A DNA stretch of 64,000 bases from assembly GCF_900104675.1 (NCBI RefSeq), contig NZ_LT629945.1:377001-441000 (forward strand), given 5' to 3'. The notes below the pieces were generated by a model that had not been told where the DNA came from, ran no database searches, and worked only from the letters and a program-made list of their open reading frames with translations. Shown here piece by piece: positions 1 to 8,550 of this stretch; within the stretch, counting starts at the first letter, position 1, and every line of letters begins with the position of its first letter. Made by a program: the position numbers and the translations under genes. This stretch comes from Angelakisella massiliensis (lineage in GTDB: Bacteria > Bacillota > Clostridia > Oscillospirales > Ruminococcaceae).

Positions 1-1
1 C

Positions 2-1336
2 ATCCGCAGCCGGAGCATGGAAACCTCCTTGCGGATGCGGCTGGACGGAGGTCTGCCATTGACGCCCAAACTGCTGGGGTATTCTCACGACGCAGATGGA
101 AACCTGGTCGTCAACCCGGATGAAGCCCCCACGGTAAAACTCATCTTCTATATGTATCTGTACGGATATTCCACCTCCGACATTGCGGTGGCGCTCACCG
201 AGTTGGGCAGGAAGACTTATCTGGGGAATGTCAAGTGGACATCCAACTCCATTGTCCAGGTCCTTCGCAATGAGCGGCATTGCGGGGATGTACTGACCCG
301 GAAGACCTTCACCCCTAACTATCTGAACCACAAGGCCAGAAAGAATCGGGGGGACAGACCCCAGAGCCTTTACCGGAACCACCACGAGGGTATTGTTTCC
401 AGAGATGATTTTATTGCGGTTCAGCATCTTCTGAACAACTCCAAGTATGGCAACCGCTCCATCCTCCCGGAGCTGCGGGTGATCGACAGCGGCCTGCTCA
501 GAGGGTTCGTGACCATCAATCCCCGCTGGGCTGGATTTAAGCCGGCGGATTATTACCAAGCGTCCGCCAGTATCCATCCGCCCGATGAGCAGCAGGCGGA
601 TGCATCCCTGCCCTCGAGCATCACATTGGTTCCGGGAGATTTTGATATGAGAGGCTTTGAAATCGCCCGCAGTGAATTCTTTGATAATTATCACCGTCCC
701 TACGTACTGTTTCAAGATAAGAGGATCAAGTTCAGCACCACATGTGTTCGGTCTTTTGGGAAAGACAACCATGTGGAGCTGCTGGTCAACCCTGTGGAGA
801 TGAAGTTCGCCGTCCGTACAGCGGCGAAGAGCAGCCGCAACGCAGTCGTGTTTTCCAAGCTGTCAGACGGAAAGTATCAGCCCAGGGATATCGCCGGTGC
901 GGCCTATGTAGAAACGCTTTTTCAGTTATTCGGCTGGAGTCCGGATTTAAAATACCGGATCGCCGGAGCGCTGTTTCAAACCGAAACTGAATCTGCGTAT
1001 ATTTTTGATGTCAATGATGCGGAAGCGTTTATTAAATCGTACCTGCTTTCCGGTTCAAAAAGCACGGAACAGGCGAAGGAGCCTGTACAGCCCCTTTCTG
1101 TCTCCGGCAAACGGGTGCGGGCAGTCCCGGAGGAGTGGATCGGCTCTTTTGGCAAGCAATATTACCTCCACCAACAGTCTTTCCCGCCCGTCTGCGATCA
1201 GAGTGAGGAAGACTGGAAAATCCGCATGGAGGGCCAGTTGTATGAAACCGGACAGAAACTCCGCGTGACAGGATTTGACGTGCTGCGTGACTATATCTGT
1301 CAGGAACTCGGTCAGCGCGGGAAGGAGGAATCCTAA
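2..1336 (+). CDS. Large serine recombinase, 3' part (5' end outside window)
   Basis: The reading frame is open from the window edge, so the serine catalytic domain lies to the left and is not seen. Visible residues begin in the linker, followed by a Recombinase-type DNA-binding domain (LLGYSHDADGNLVVNPDEA, then VQVLRNERHCGDVLTRKTF, then EGIVSRDDF). No CxxC zinc ribbon follows it. The last 200 residues form a different domain with the signatures VELLVNPVEM and LFQLFGWSPDLKYRIAG. That domain recurs in the next two genes. The TAA stop directly abuts the ATG of the next gene, so translation is probably coupled. Site-specific integration or excision is inferred from family membership. Whether the missing N-terminus is intact cannot be judged here. 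Confidence 0.85.
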   Translation: MRSRSMETSLRMRLDGGLPLTPKLLGYSHDADGNLVVNPDEAPTVKLIFYMYLYGYSTSDIAVALTELGRKTYLGNVKWTSNSIVQVLRNERHCGDVLTRKTFTPNYLNHKARKNRGDRPQSLYRNHHEGIVSRDDFIAVQHLLNNSKYGNRSILPELRVIDSGLLRGFVTINPRWAGFKPADYYQASASIHPPDEQQADASLPSSITLVPGDFDMRGFEIARSEFFDNYHRPYVLFQDKRIKFSTTCVRSFGKDNHVELLVNPVEMKFAVRTAAKSSRNAVVFSKLSDGKYQPRDIAGAAYVETLFQLFGWSPDLKYRIAGALFQTETESAYIFDVNDAEAFIKSYLLSGSKSTEQAKEPVQPLSVSGKRVRAVPEEWIGSFGKQYYLHQQSFPPVCDQSEEDWKIRMEGQLYETGQKLRVTGFDVLRDYICQELGQRGKEES

Positions 1337-2143
1337 ATGTTTGAAGAAAGTCGGGAAAATACCGGCGGCGTAATCGCCGGAATGCTTCGTTCCCTGGAGG
1401 ACGGGCATTTGGATATTGTTCCGTCTGCTGAATTAGAAAAAGCGGAACCGGCAGTTTCTCCCGCAAACAGCAGTAGTGATGAGGTTCTGGAGATGGCCGG
1501 TGACTTTAACTACGATGGCTACCAAGTGGTACGCCGTGAGTTCTTCGCCCATATTAATGAGCCGTCTGTAACGTTCAACAATTACAAATTTTATGTAAAT
1601 ACCGCCTGCCTGAACCGCTTCCCACAAGTTGATTATGTGCAGGTATTGGTCAATCAGGAGAGCAGGATCTTGGCGATCCGTCCCTGTCGGGCGGAAGATC
1701 GGGATGCCTGCGCCTGGTGCACCAACGGCTCCGGCAGACGCAAACCGAAACAGATCACCTGCAAGATTTTTTTCGCCAAAGTGTTTTCACTGATGGGCTG
1801 GAATCTGGACTATCGATATAAGCTCCTCGGGCGGATAATCCATGCCAGGGATGAGTGGCTCATCGCATTTGATCTCACAGCGACCGAAGTGTATCAGCGG
1901 GTGCAAAAAGACGGCCAGAAGCCCAAGTCTTCTCGAACTCCCGTGTTTCCGGAGGGCTGGAAGACGCAGTTTGGACTCCCGTTCCGGGAACATCAGAAAT
2001 CTATGCAGGTAGACATTTTTGAAGGATATGCTGTATATGGGTTGCGCGATAACATCGCTCCTGCTGCATCAGAGCAGTCAGACGAGGCTGCCTCTGATAC
2101 TGGTAGTAAGTCCGTTTTGGGAGGACAAGGACATGAATCATGA
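1337..2143 (+). CDS. Stand-alone paralog of the recombinase C-terminal domain
   Basis: 268 residues. The start codon follows the upstream stop with no gap, and GGAGG lies about 8 bases before it. Residues from about 55 align by eye with the C-terminal domain of the upstream recombinase: GYQVVRREFF matches GFEIARSEFF, VQVLVNQESRILAIRP matches VELLVNPVEMKFAVRT, and FSLMGWNLDYRYKLLGR matches FQLFGWSPDLKYRIAGA. No catalytic serine-recombinase motif is present. Such genes are often labelled 'integrase' only because of this shared domain. A plausible role is a DNA-binding or directionality partner of the recombinase (inference). Confidence 0.8.
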   Translation: MFEESRENTGGVIAGMLRSLEDGHLDIVPSAELEKAEPAVSPANSSSDEVLEMAGDFNYDGYQVVRREFFAHINEPSVTFNNYKFYVNTACLNRFPQVDYVQVLVNQESRILAIRPCRAEDRDACAWCTNGSGRRKPKQITCKIFFAKVFSLMGWNLDYRYKLLGRIIHARDEWLIAFDLTATEVYQRVQKDGQKPKSSRTPVFPEGWKTQFGLPFREHQKSMQVDIFEGYAVYGLRDNIAPAASEQSDEAASDTGSKSVLGGQGHES

Positions 2144-2531
2144 AAATCAATTGCAGGCTTACTTAACGCTGGACCCTGCGCGAAACCGGATTCGAATCCA
2201 CCGGCAAACGATTCGTCTCTTGAAGAATCCTGCGTATGTGCAATTCCTGGTAAACCCTGAAGAACTGTATATCGCCGTTCTCGGATCGGACAAACCTATT
2301 TCAGGCGGGACCGCAAACAAGGTTCGGATGTCAAGTACATCCCAGCAGTCTATAGAATTCTATAGTACGATCCTTATCAAAAACTTTTCCGAACTGCTGG
2401 GTGGCTTTGACCTGAGATTTAATTACCAGCTGACCGGTGAGATCGATCAAGTCAACCGGGTCGCATATTTTTCCCTCAAAACCGTCAAACAGCTGGAACG
2501 CAGGAGGCTACATGACAGAGAAAGCATTTAG
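2133..2531 (+). CDS. Small third copy of the recombinase C-terminal domain
   Basis: 132 residues. It starts at the ATG at 2133, overlapping the upstream gene by 11 bases, with GGAGGA about 9 bases before. It is essentially only the shared domain: VQFLVNPEELYIAVLGS corresponds to the VELLVNP and VQVLVNQ segments of the two preceding proteins. FSELLGGFDLRFNYQLTG corresponds to their 'FGW.LxYRxxG' segment. The C-terminus overlaps the next start by 20 bases. Function is unknown. The tight coupling with the recombinase suggests a complex or regulatory role (inference). Confidence 0.75.
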   Translation: MNHENQLQAYLTLDPARNRIRIHRQTIRLLKNPAYVQFLVNPEELYIAVLGSDKPISGGTANKVRMSSTSQQSIEFYSTILIKNFSELLGGFDLRFNYQLTGEIDQVNRVAYFSLKTVKQLERRRLHDRESI

Positions 2532-3465
2532 GCAGCTTAACATCGATCCGGAATTCAAAAACTTGATTCGTCCACTTCGCCGGGAGGAATACCGGCAGCT
2601 GGAGCTGAATCTGGTCGTGGAAGGATGCCGGGAAGATATCATCGCATGGAATGATACCATCATCGACGGTCATAATCGCTATGAAATATGCAATAAAATG
2701 CGCATTCCTTATGGAGTCAAGGAGCTGGATTTTCCAAGCAGAGATGCTGCCATCGCCTGGATCTGTGCGAACCAACTCGGACGACGCAACATCTCAGAAG
2801 AAACCAGGAAATATCTGATTGGGAAACAATATGAAGTGGAAAAGAAAGTACAGCGAAATAGGAATGGCTATAATCAGTACCGTCCGAACCCCAACATTGC
2901 TGTGGGGAGAGGCCGCCCAATAGATGAAGAGAGCGGCCGGCGAACAGCAGCCCGGCTGGGAAGGAAGTATCATGTGTCCGGCGCAACCGTACAGAAATAT
3001 GCGAAATACAGTGCAGCATTAGATACCATTGAACAAAATGCTCCTGAGCTTGTTCCGCACATTCTTTCCGGGGCATATAAGATTTCTTTCGAAAATATCG
3101 TTGCTCTATCAGAAATGGAACCCGAAGAATTGAGAGCACTTAGTAAAAAAATCGGAAAAAATCCCTATGCTTTCGCTCGTTACAGTGAATCGAGACGATG
3201 CCTTTATTCCGACGCTTCTGCCAAGCCCGGCACAGCGGCGGCAGAGCAGCCGGCAATCAAGACGATGCCCGCCTATGACCCGGATGCGGAAGTTGCTGGA
3301 CTTACTCTTACGATCCCCTCCTGGATGAGCTCCATCGACCGGACAAAGTCCATGGCACATTTGGAAGCAATCTCACCTGCTGCCAGACAAAACCTCTTGG
3401 CGGCGTTGACTGAATTAGAAGGAAAAATCCAGGAAATGCTCAATGCAATTGAGGGGGAATCCTAA
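2512..3465 (+). CDS. ParB/Srx-fold N-terminal domain protein
   Basis: 317 residues from ATG 2512, chosen because CAGGAGG lies just upstream. Earlier in-frame ATGs sit inside the preceding gene. The N-terminal 100 residues have ParB-like features: an LxxxEYRQLELNLVVEGCR segment, then IIDGHNRYEIC (the G-H-N-R box) and the NQLGRRNIS segment. A helix-turn-helix-like region follows (AARLGRKYHVSGATVQKYAKY), then a long tail. ParB-fold proteins bind DNA and may hydrolyse CTP. Copies on ICEs often act in element maintenance or regulation. It overlaps the next gene by one base (TAATG). Confidence 0.8.
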   Translation: MTEKAFRQLNIDPEFKNLIRPLRREEYRQLELNLVVEGCREDIIAWNDTIIDGHNRYEICNKMRIPYGVKELDFPSRDAAIAWICANQLGRRNISEETRKYLIGKQYEVEKKVQRNRNGYNQYRPNPNIAVGRGRPIDEESGRRTAARLGRKYHVSGATVQKYAKYSAALDTIEQNAPELVPHILSGAYKISFENIVALSEMEPEELRALSKKIGKNPYAFARYSESRRCLYSDASAKPGTAAAEQPAIKTMPAYDPDAEVAGLTLTIPSWMSSIDRTKSMAHLEAISPAARQNLLAALTELEGKIQEMLNAIEGES

Positions 3466-4334
3466 TGGAAGATTATAGTATGTTTGTTCCCAATGTTCAC
3501 TTCGAACAGATTCCCATCAAGAACCTCGTATCCAATCAGGAGTACCAGAGGAATATTTCCGAACAGCATGTGCTGAATGCTGCGGCACACTTTGATCTGT
3601 ATCAGATCAACCCTGTGAAGGTGAGCCGTCGAAATGGGGTCAACTATGTCTTCAATGGCCAGCACACGGTGGAGATCGTCGCCCTGGCCTCTGGCTCTCG
3701 TGAAACGCCAGTCTGGTGCATGATATACGATGATCTGAACTACGAGCACGAGGCAGATATCTTCGCCAACCAGATGAAGTTTGTCAAACCGCTCCGTCCC
3801 TATGAAGTGTTTATGGCAAATGTGGAAGCCGGGAATCAGGAGCAGCTTATGATCAAAGATCTGGTAGAGTCTTATTCTCTTTCCATTGGCCAGGTCAGAA
3901 ACTATGGCGTTGTCTGTGCTGTCTCTACGCTTGAAAATATATATGAGCGGTTCGGTTACCACGTACTTGATCGAACACTCAGACTCTGCGTAGGCACATG
4001 GGAGGGCGATATGAATTCGCTGTCCGCCAATATGCTCAACGGAATCGCCAGATTGGTCTACACATTCGGCGATGCCCTGAAAGATGAGACCTTCAAGGAA
4101 AAAGTAGGGGAAATGTCGGTCAAGCTGCTTTCGAGAACAGCCAAGGAACGACGCCCCGGTTCTATGGGCTATGCTGAGGCGATGCTTCTGGCCTATAACC
4201 GCAAATGCAAATATCCGCTCAAATGGACCAAGCTCTACGAGAAGAATGTGGGGAACAATGAAGGACTGGACATTGATACGGATATGGACGAGGATGAGGG
4301 CGGGGACTCTTTTGAGGGAGCCGCCAAAGAATAA
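3465..4334 (+). CDS. DUF6551-like ParB-fold protein
   Basis: 289 residues, start overlapping the upstream stop (TAATG). The N-terminus is ParB-like: IPIKNLVSNQEYQR, then INPVKVSRRNGVNYVFNGQH (the G-Q-H box), then DIFANQMK. The remainder is helical and ends in a very acidic tail (residues about 270-285). It matches what I know as the DUF6551 family, found beside ICE recombinases in gut Clostridia. It is the last gene of the five-gene overlapping operon, which ends at a strong hairpin. A role in element maintenance or control is inference. Confidence 0.75.
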   Translation: MEDYSMFVPNVHFEQIPIKNLVSNQEYQRNISEQHVLNAAAHFDLYQINPVKVSRRNGVNYVFNGQHTVEIVALASGSRETPVWCMIYDDLNYEHEADIFANQMKFVKPLRPYEVFMANVEAGNQEQLMIKDLVESYSLSIGQVRNYGVVCAVSTLENIYERFGYHVLDRTLRLCVGTWEGDMNSLSANMLNGIARLVYTFGDALKDETFKEKVGEMSVKLLSRTAKERRPGSMGYAEAMLLAYNRKCKYPLKWTKLYEKNVGNNEGLDIDTDMDEDEGGDSFEGAAKE

Positions 4335-4335
4335 G

Positions 4336-4369
4336 CAAACGGACGGTTCCACCAGGAATCGTCCGTTTG
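4336..4369. terminator. Bidirectional terminator between convergent operons
   Basis: Perfect 10-bp arms CAAACGGACG / CGTCCGTTTG, extended inward by GTTCC/GGAAT. It lies between the converging DUF6551-like gene and hipA. The T-rich tail is modest on both strands. Confidence 0.75.
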
Positions 4370-4377
4370 TGATCTTA

Positions 4378-5634
4378 TCATGGAAGGGAAAAGGCGGGGC
4401 GCATATACTCTATCGCTCCCCGGCTGAGACCATACTGTCCGGCCAGCCGTTCCCAGTGTCCGGATACTGTTTTGCAGACCTCCTCTGCAGCCTGTTCCGC
4501 TTCCTGCGGGGCAAGGCCGAAATAATCGGCTACTTCCAGAGCCAGTTCCAAGTCAATGGTGTTATCATACTCACTCACATTGAGGGAAAGCCGGTCCCCC
4601 GAGGGGACTGGGTTCACATCATAGAGAGGGGCCAGCCGCCAGCCGGTGGGTGTCAGAAGGAAACCATGGTTGCGCAGGTGGTCGTCAGTATTGGATACCG
4701 CCATGCTGAACACGATCCGCTTCCACAGCTCGGCCAGATCCTGCCGGGGTGATGCCCCGTTGGCCCGGATGAACGCCGCCAGATCCAGATAGCTGCTTCC
4801 GTCCGCTGCCGAGGCTCCATCGGTCTTGCCCAGCAGGGTCATGGCGGAGGCGAAGTGGATGCGACGGCTGCCGTTTCGGTCAAATCGCTTGACAAGAAAG
4901 GTGCTGCCGGTCTTGGAGAATGTCTCCAATTTGGATTCCGGAACATCCAGCCCGCAGAGCCGTGCCAGGTCATGGACGACCTTCTCCCATGCGCCGCTGT
5001 TATATTCATCATGCTTGGAAGGGAACTTGGCGATCCACAAGGCGCCATCCGTGGCCTGCACCGTCGCTTTGGGTCTTGCGCCTCCCAAGGAGGAGCCGGG
5101 GGCCAGAAGTTCACGCAGCCATTTTTCATTCAGGCCGCTCTCATCGCTCTCGAAAGCGATAGAGGCGTTTTCCAGCGTCCGAAGGTTTACCCATGGAGGC
5201 GTCGCAAACGCTTTATCGTTCGAAAGAAATTCGCCCCCTTCTTCCAAGCTGAACCGCAGCGCACCCATACGGGATTCATCGTAGACCCCCAACAGGAAGT
5301 CGCTCTCGGTGAGCTTACGGGGCTTGCGGTCCTCTTTGCGAGCGTCGATGGCCTCCTTGCGCTTCATCAGCAGACGCCCCCAGCGATCCGGACAGGAGTC
5401 GGAAAACAGGCCAAAGAGCTGCTTGTTCAGCGGCACATACTGCCGCCCGCGGTAAAGAGCCAGATCCGGGTCCAGAGAGAAGGAACTCTCGGCGGATGAC
5501 AGCCAGGCTGGATCATACTCAAAGGAAAAGGTTTCCTGTCCGCGGACGAAGCCGCAGCGCAGCCGCCCCAGCAGAGTGGGTGCCTCTCCACGCCAATTTT
5601 CATATACATAGATGGTCTTTTCGTACTGCGCCAT
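4378..5634 (-). CDS. hipA: HipA-type serine/threonine kinase toxin
   Basis: 418 residues, full length for HipA. The N-subdomain-1 region is at residues about 5-100 (LLGRLRCG, then FSLDPDLALYRGRQYVP). The kinase core shows the Gly-rich SSLGGARPKA segment, the catalytic-loop VSNTDDHLRNHGF (D and N for catalysis and Mg binding) and the DFG-equivalent PLYDVNP. HipA phosphorylates glutamyl-tRNA synthetase in E. coli and induces dormancy; the target here is unknown. The start lies 3 bases after the antitoxin stop, giving the usual hipB-hipA order. On an ICE it probably acts as an addiction or persistence module. Confidence 0.9.
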   Translation of the reverse strand: MAQYEKTIYVYENWRGEAPTLLGRLRCGFVRGQETFSFEYDPAWLSSAESSFSLDPDLALYRGRQYVPLNKQLFGLFSDSCPDRWGRLLMKRKEAIDARKEDRKPRKLTESDFLLGVYDESRMGALRFSLEEGGEFLSNDKAFATPPWVNLRTLENASIAFESDESGLNEKWLRELLAPGSSLGGARPKATVQATDGALWIAKFPSKHDEYNSGAWEKVVHDLARLCGLDVPESKLETFSKTGSTFLVKRFDRNGSRRIHFASAMTLLGKTDGASAADGSSYLDLAAFIRANGASPRQDLAELWKRIVFSMAVSNTDDHLRNHGFLLTPTGWRLAPLYDVNPVPSGDRLSLNVSEYDNTIDLELALEVADYFGLAPQEAEQAAEEVCKTVSGHWERLAGQYGLSRGAIEYMRPAFSLP

Positions 5635-5637
5635 GGG

Positions 5638-5958
5638 CTACTCTCCTTTCTTGGGTGCCCGCCGTCTGGTGGGCAGCGCCAGATCTTGTAGCTTCCTGCC
5701 GAATTCATCATCTTTTGCAATAAGCAGCAGGTCGCTGTCCATATTGTTTAATGCGTGCAGCACAGCGGCATAGGAGCCGATGGATACCGTAGGGGTGCCT
5801 TTCTCAATGGATATCAGAGTGGCTCGGCTGATCCCGGCACGCTCTGCTACCAATTCCAGGCTCAACTTCCTGCGCAGGCGGGCCAGGCGGATCTGCTCAC
5901 CCATCTGTGCCAGGATCTCCCGTGTTTGCGGCATGATGACCGCAGCTTTTTTTGCCAT
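5638..5958 (-). CDS. hipB: HipB-type XRE antitoxin
   Basis: About 106 residues from the ATG at 5958, with AGGAGG at the right distance; a TTG two codons upstream is too close to it. The helix-turn-helix is LSLELVAERAGISRATLISI, and the C-terminus is basic (RRRAPKKGE). It would neutralise HipA and autorepress the pair. The AT-rich stretch at 5974-6010 contains TATACTATATTAT and probably holds the promoter/operator. Confidence 0.88.
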   Translation of the reverse strand: MAKKAAVIMPQTREILAQMGEQIRLARLRRKLSLELVAERAGISRATLISIEKGTPTVSIGSYAAVLHALNNMDSDLLLIAKDDEFGRKLQDLALPTRRRAPKKGE

Positions 5959-6027
5959 GCACAATCGCCTCCTAACATAAATTATACTATATTATTTCGG
6001 CGATTATGTCAATTATATTTGAAGTTA

Positions 6028-7671
6028 TCAACTTTCTTTTTCCGGGCGTTCTTCGATAAGGTACCCTCCTCCGAAGATAATGTCCAGTCTCCCGTCGGGA
6101 TACACCTTCACACACTCAATCATTTGGTGGACGATGGTATCGTCGTACTCCATCTTTTTGGATGCTCGGTCGGCGATGATCTGCTGTAGTTTAAGGATTC
6201 GGCTGTCATTCACCTGATCGGAAGCAAGTGCTTCTTCGAGTTTCTGAATCCGTCCTTGCAGGAGTTCAATGGTATCGGAAAGTTCTTTGAATTCAGCTTC
6301 GTGACTCTCGATACCCTCTCCGCTTTCCACGCTCTCATTGATAAGAGATACCATTTTCCGATTCAGCCCATCTATTTTCCGCCGGAGCAGGTCGATCTCA
6401 TCTGTGCCTCCGGTTAGACCGATTGCTTCACCAATGGTTGCCCGCATGAGTGCCATATAAGTGGACTCGTCTTCCTCGTTGAATCGGTTGATTGCCCGAA
6501 CAATAGCGGCGTGGAGGGCGGTCTCATCTACCGTGAGCGAGGTTTTGCAGTAGCGCTTTCCATAGTCTAAGCGGCTGATGCAGCGCCAGACAACTCGCTT
6601 TTTTCCTCGGGATGTCCAGGTCACGCGCTTATATCGACTTCCGCATTCGGCGCAGATCATCACATTGGATAGTGCGTACCGGGAGTATTTTCCGGTGGCT
6701 GTGGTAGCCGTTTTGGTGGAATTTGGCTCCCGGCTCATCCGCCTGGCGAGTTCTTCCTGCGTTTTGTGAAAGAGCTCTCGGCTGATGATACCAACATGGC
6801 TATTCTGTACATAGTACATGGGTGCCTCACCCGTGTTTTTGCGGCGAACCTTGCCAATACAGTCAATTGTGACCGTCTTTTGAAGGATGCTGTCCCCGCA
6901 GTATCGTTCATTCCGGAGAATACCCTTAATCATACTCGCAGAGAAGGAAAATCGTTTTCCTGGTATCTGGAGATTTTCTTCTCTGAGTTTGGTTGAGATC
7001 CGGTTGATGGTTTCACCTGACAGGTACATATTGAAGATCCTCTCCACGATGGATGCCTCCTCCGGGACGATCTCCGGTTCTCCGTCTGCACCCTTGCGGT
7101 ATCCCAGGAGGCACTTATAGTTGAATATGGGCTTGCCCTCCTGAAATCGCTTACGAAAAGTCCAGGTGACATTCTTGCTGATGCTTTCGGATTCGGACTG
7201 TGCGAACCCTGCGTAGATGACCAGATAGAGTTCGCTGTCGATTTGCAGTGTGTCTATATTTTGCTCCTCGAAGTAGATGCCAATCCCTCTTGCCCTGAGC
7301 ATTCGGACATGGTCCAGGCAGTCCACTGTATTACGGGCGAAGCGGGAAACGGATTTCGTGATGATATAGTCGATTTTCCCAGACAAGCAGTCGTTGATCA
7401 TCTTCTGGAACTGGGGGCGCTTATCTGCACGTGTCCCGGAGATGCCCTCATCTGCGTAGAGTCCGGCGAACTCCCATTCGGGCTTAGCGGCAATCATCTC
7501 GGTATATACCTTTTTCTGGTTGGTATAGGATGTGAGCTGCTCCTCGCTGTCGGTGGATACCCGGCAGTAGGCAGCAACCCGCCGCTGATGATACTGCTCC
7601 CTGTTGACGATCAGAGAGCGTTTTGGCTCAATAACCGATATTGTTTTCTTGGGTATCTTGGTTACATTCAT
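6028..7671 (-). CDS. Large serine recombinase (trio, third gene)
   Basis: About 547 residues. Catalytic N-terminal domain RRVAAYCRVSTDSEEQL with the nucleophilic Ser, then YADEGISGTRADKRPQF and ITKSVSRFARN. Next come the Recombinase domain (GYRKGADGEPEIVPEEA to the RNERYCGD segment) and a zinc-ribbon CAECG...C. A coiled coil at about 430-500 fits the arm that mediates synapsis. The start is ambiguous: ATG 7671 has GAGG 3 bases upstream, while 7680 and 7695 are also possible. It overlaps the upstream truncated recombinase, so translation is coupled. The family integrates or excises DNA through short palindromic att sites. Confidence 0.9.
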   Translation of the reverse strand: MNVTKIPKKTISVIEPKRSLIVNREQYHQRRVAAYCRVSTDSEEQLTSYTNQKKVYTEMIAAKPEWEFAGLYADEGISGTRADKRPQFQKMINDCLSGKIDYIITKSVSRFARNTVDCLDHVRMLRARGIGIYFEEQNIDTLQIDSELYLVIYAGFAQSESESISKNVTWTFRKRFQEGKPIFNYKCLLGYRKGADGEPEIVPEEASIVERIFNMYLSGETINRISTKLREENLQIPGKRFSFSASMIKGILRNERYCGDSILQKTVTIDCIGKVRRKNTGEAPMYYVQNSHVGIISRELFHKTQEELARRMSREPNSTKTATTATGKYSRYALSNVMICAECGSRYKRVTWTSRGKKRVVWRCISRLDYGKRYCKTSLTVDETALHAAIVRAINRFNEEDESTYMALMRATIGEAIGLTGGTDEIDLLRRKIDGLNRKMVSLINESVESGEGIESHEAEFKELSDTIELLQGRIQKLEEALASDQVNDSRILKLQQIIADRASKKMEYDDTIVHQMIECVKVYPDGRLDIIFGGGYLIEERPEKES

Positions 7672-8533
7672 TTTCCTCATCTCCGATCTCGACATCGGTC
7701 TTGGTATGTAGGATCACCTTTCCTCCGCTGCCAAGCGTCAGGTAGGCGGCGATGTCACAAAAGTAAGCCGGGCTGAATTCCTCCTGGGGAGTCATCAGAC
7801 TTACCCGCTTTCGGGCGATGGATGCGGCGATCTGCAGATGGGTATCGCTCTCAGCATAGAGCCGCTCTGCCATTTCGATTGTTTTGACGATAATCAGTGC
7901 ATCGCTGGGGTCATCCCGCTCCAGCTCGGCATCAATTTCCCGGTTGATCCGCTGGGCTTCCGCCGACAGCTCTTTTCGCTTTTTGGGGCGGGGGATGAGC
8001 AGATAGCTATTGGCGATGATGCGGTTCATCAGGATTGTCACCTTTTCCAATAGGTGTGTATCGGAGATCCGGATGCGCTGACCGCAATCAGGATCGGTGC
8101 AATCCCAACTCTCGCGAATCCGGTGCTTGCTGCTCACCCTTCGCCGCATAGGAGCGCCGCACTCCGCACATCGGACCAAATCCCGAAGCAGGTCGAGCCC
8201 CTCCAGATTTTTTTCGAAGGTGTTCCGCTGGCGGGCTGTTTTCACGGCAGCCGCTTCCTCATACTGCTCTTCCTCAATGATCGGGTCATATTCCCCATCG
8301 CCAATGTATTTGGCGTTTCCGATGATTCGTGCGATACGAGCTTTATCCCACACATCCGTTCTCTCACTGTAGGGGATCTTCCTCTCAGTCAGCAGCTCGG
8401 CAATACTTTGGAGGGATGCGCCGTTGATGTAGGCGCTGAATATCTCACGGATGACCGCAGCTTCATCCTGTGCGATGACTGTCCTCCCATTTCTCATGGT
8501 GTAACCGTATGGGATATAGCGTATCTTTTTCAT
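7628..8533 (-). CDS. Catalytic-domain-less large serine recombinase (trio, middle gene)
   Basis: 301 residues beginning directly at the Recombinase domain (IPYGYTMRNGRTVIAQDEAA...IGNAKYIGDGEYD). A zinc ribbon follows (CAECGAPM ... CTDPDCG), then a coiled coil. The resolvase catalytic domain with its active serine is absent. It has its own RBS (GAGAGGAACC) and start 17 bases after the neighbouring stop, so it looks like a designed short gene and not a decayed fragment. It could provide DNA-binding specificity in a heteromeric recombinase complex (inference). It overlaps the next recombinase start by tens of bases. Confidence 0.85.
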   Translation of the reverse strand: MKKIRYIPYGYTMRNGRTVIAQDEAAVIREIFSAYINGASLQSIAELLTERKIPYSERTDVWDKARIARIIGNAKYIGDGEYDPIIEEEQYEEAAAVKTARQRNTFEKNLEGLDLLRDLVRCAECGAPMRRRVSSKHRIRESWDCTDPDCGQRIRISDTHLLEKVTILMNRIIANSYLLIPRPKKRKELSAEAQRINREIDAELERDDPSDALIIVKTIEMAERLYAESDTHLQIAASIARKRVSLMTPQEEFSPAYFCDIAAYLTLGSGGKVILHTKTDVEIGDEENECNQDTQENNIGY

Positions 8534-8550
8534 GGCGAGGTTCCTCTCTG

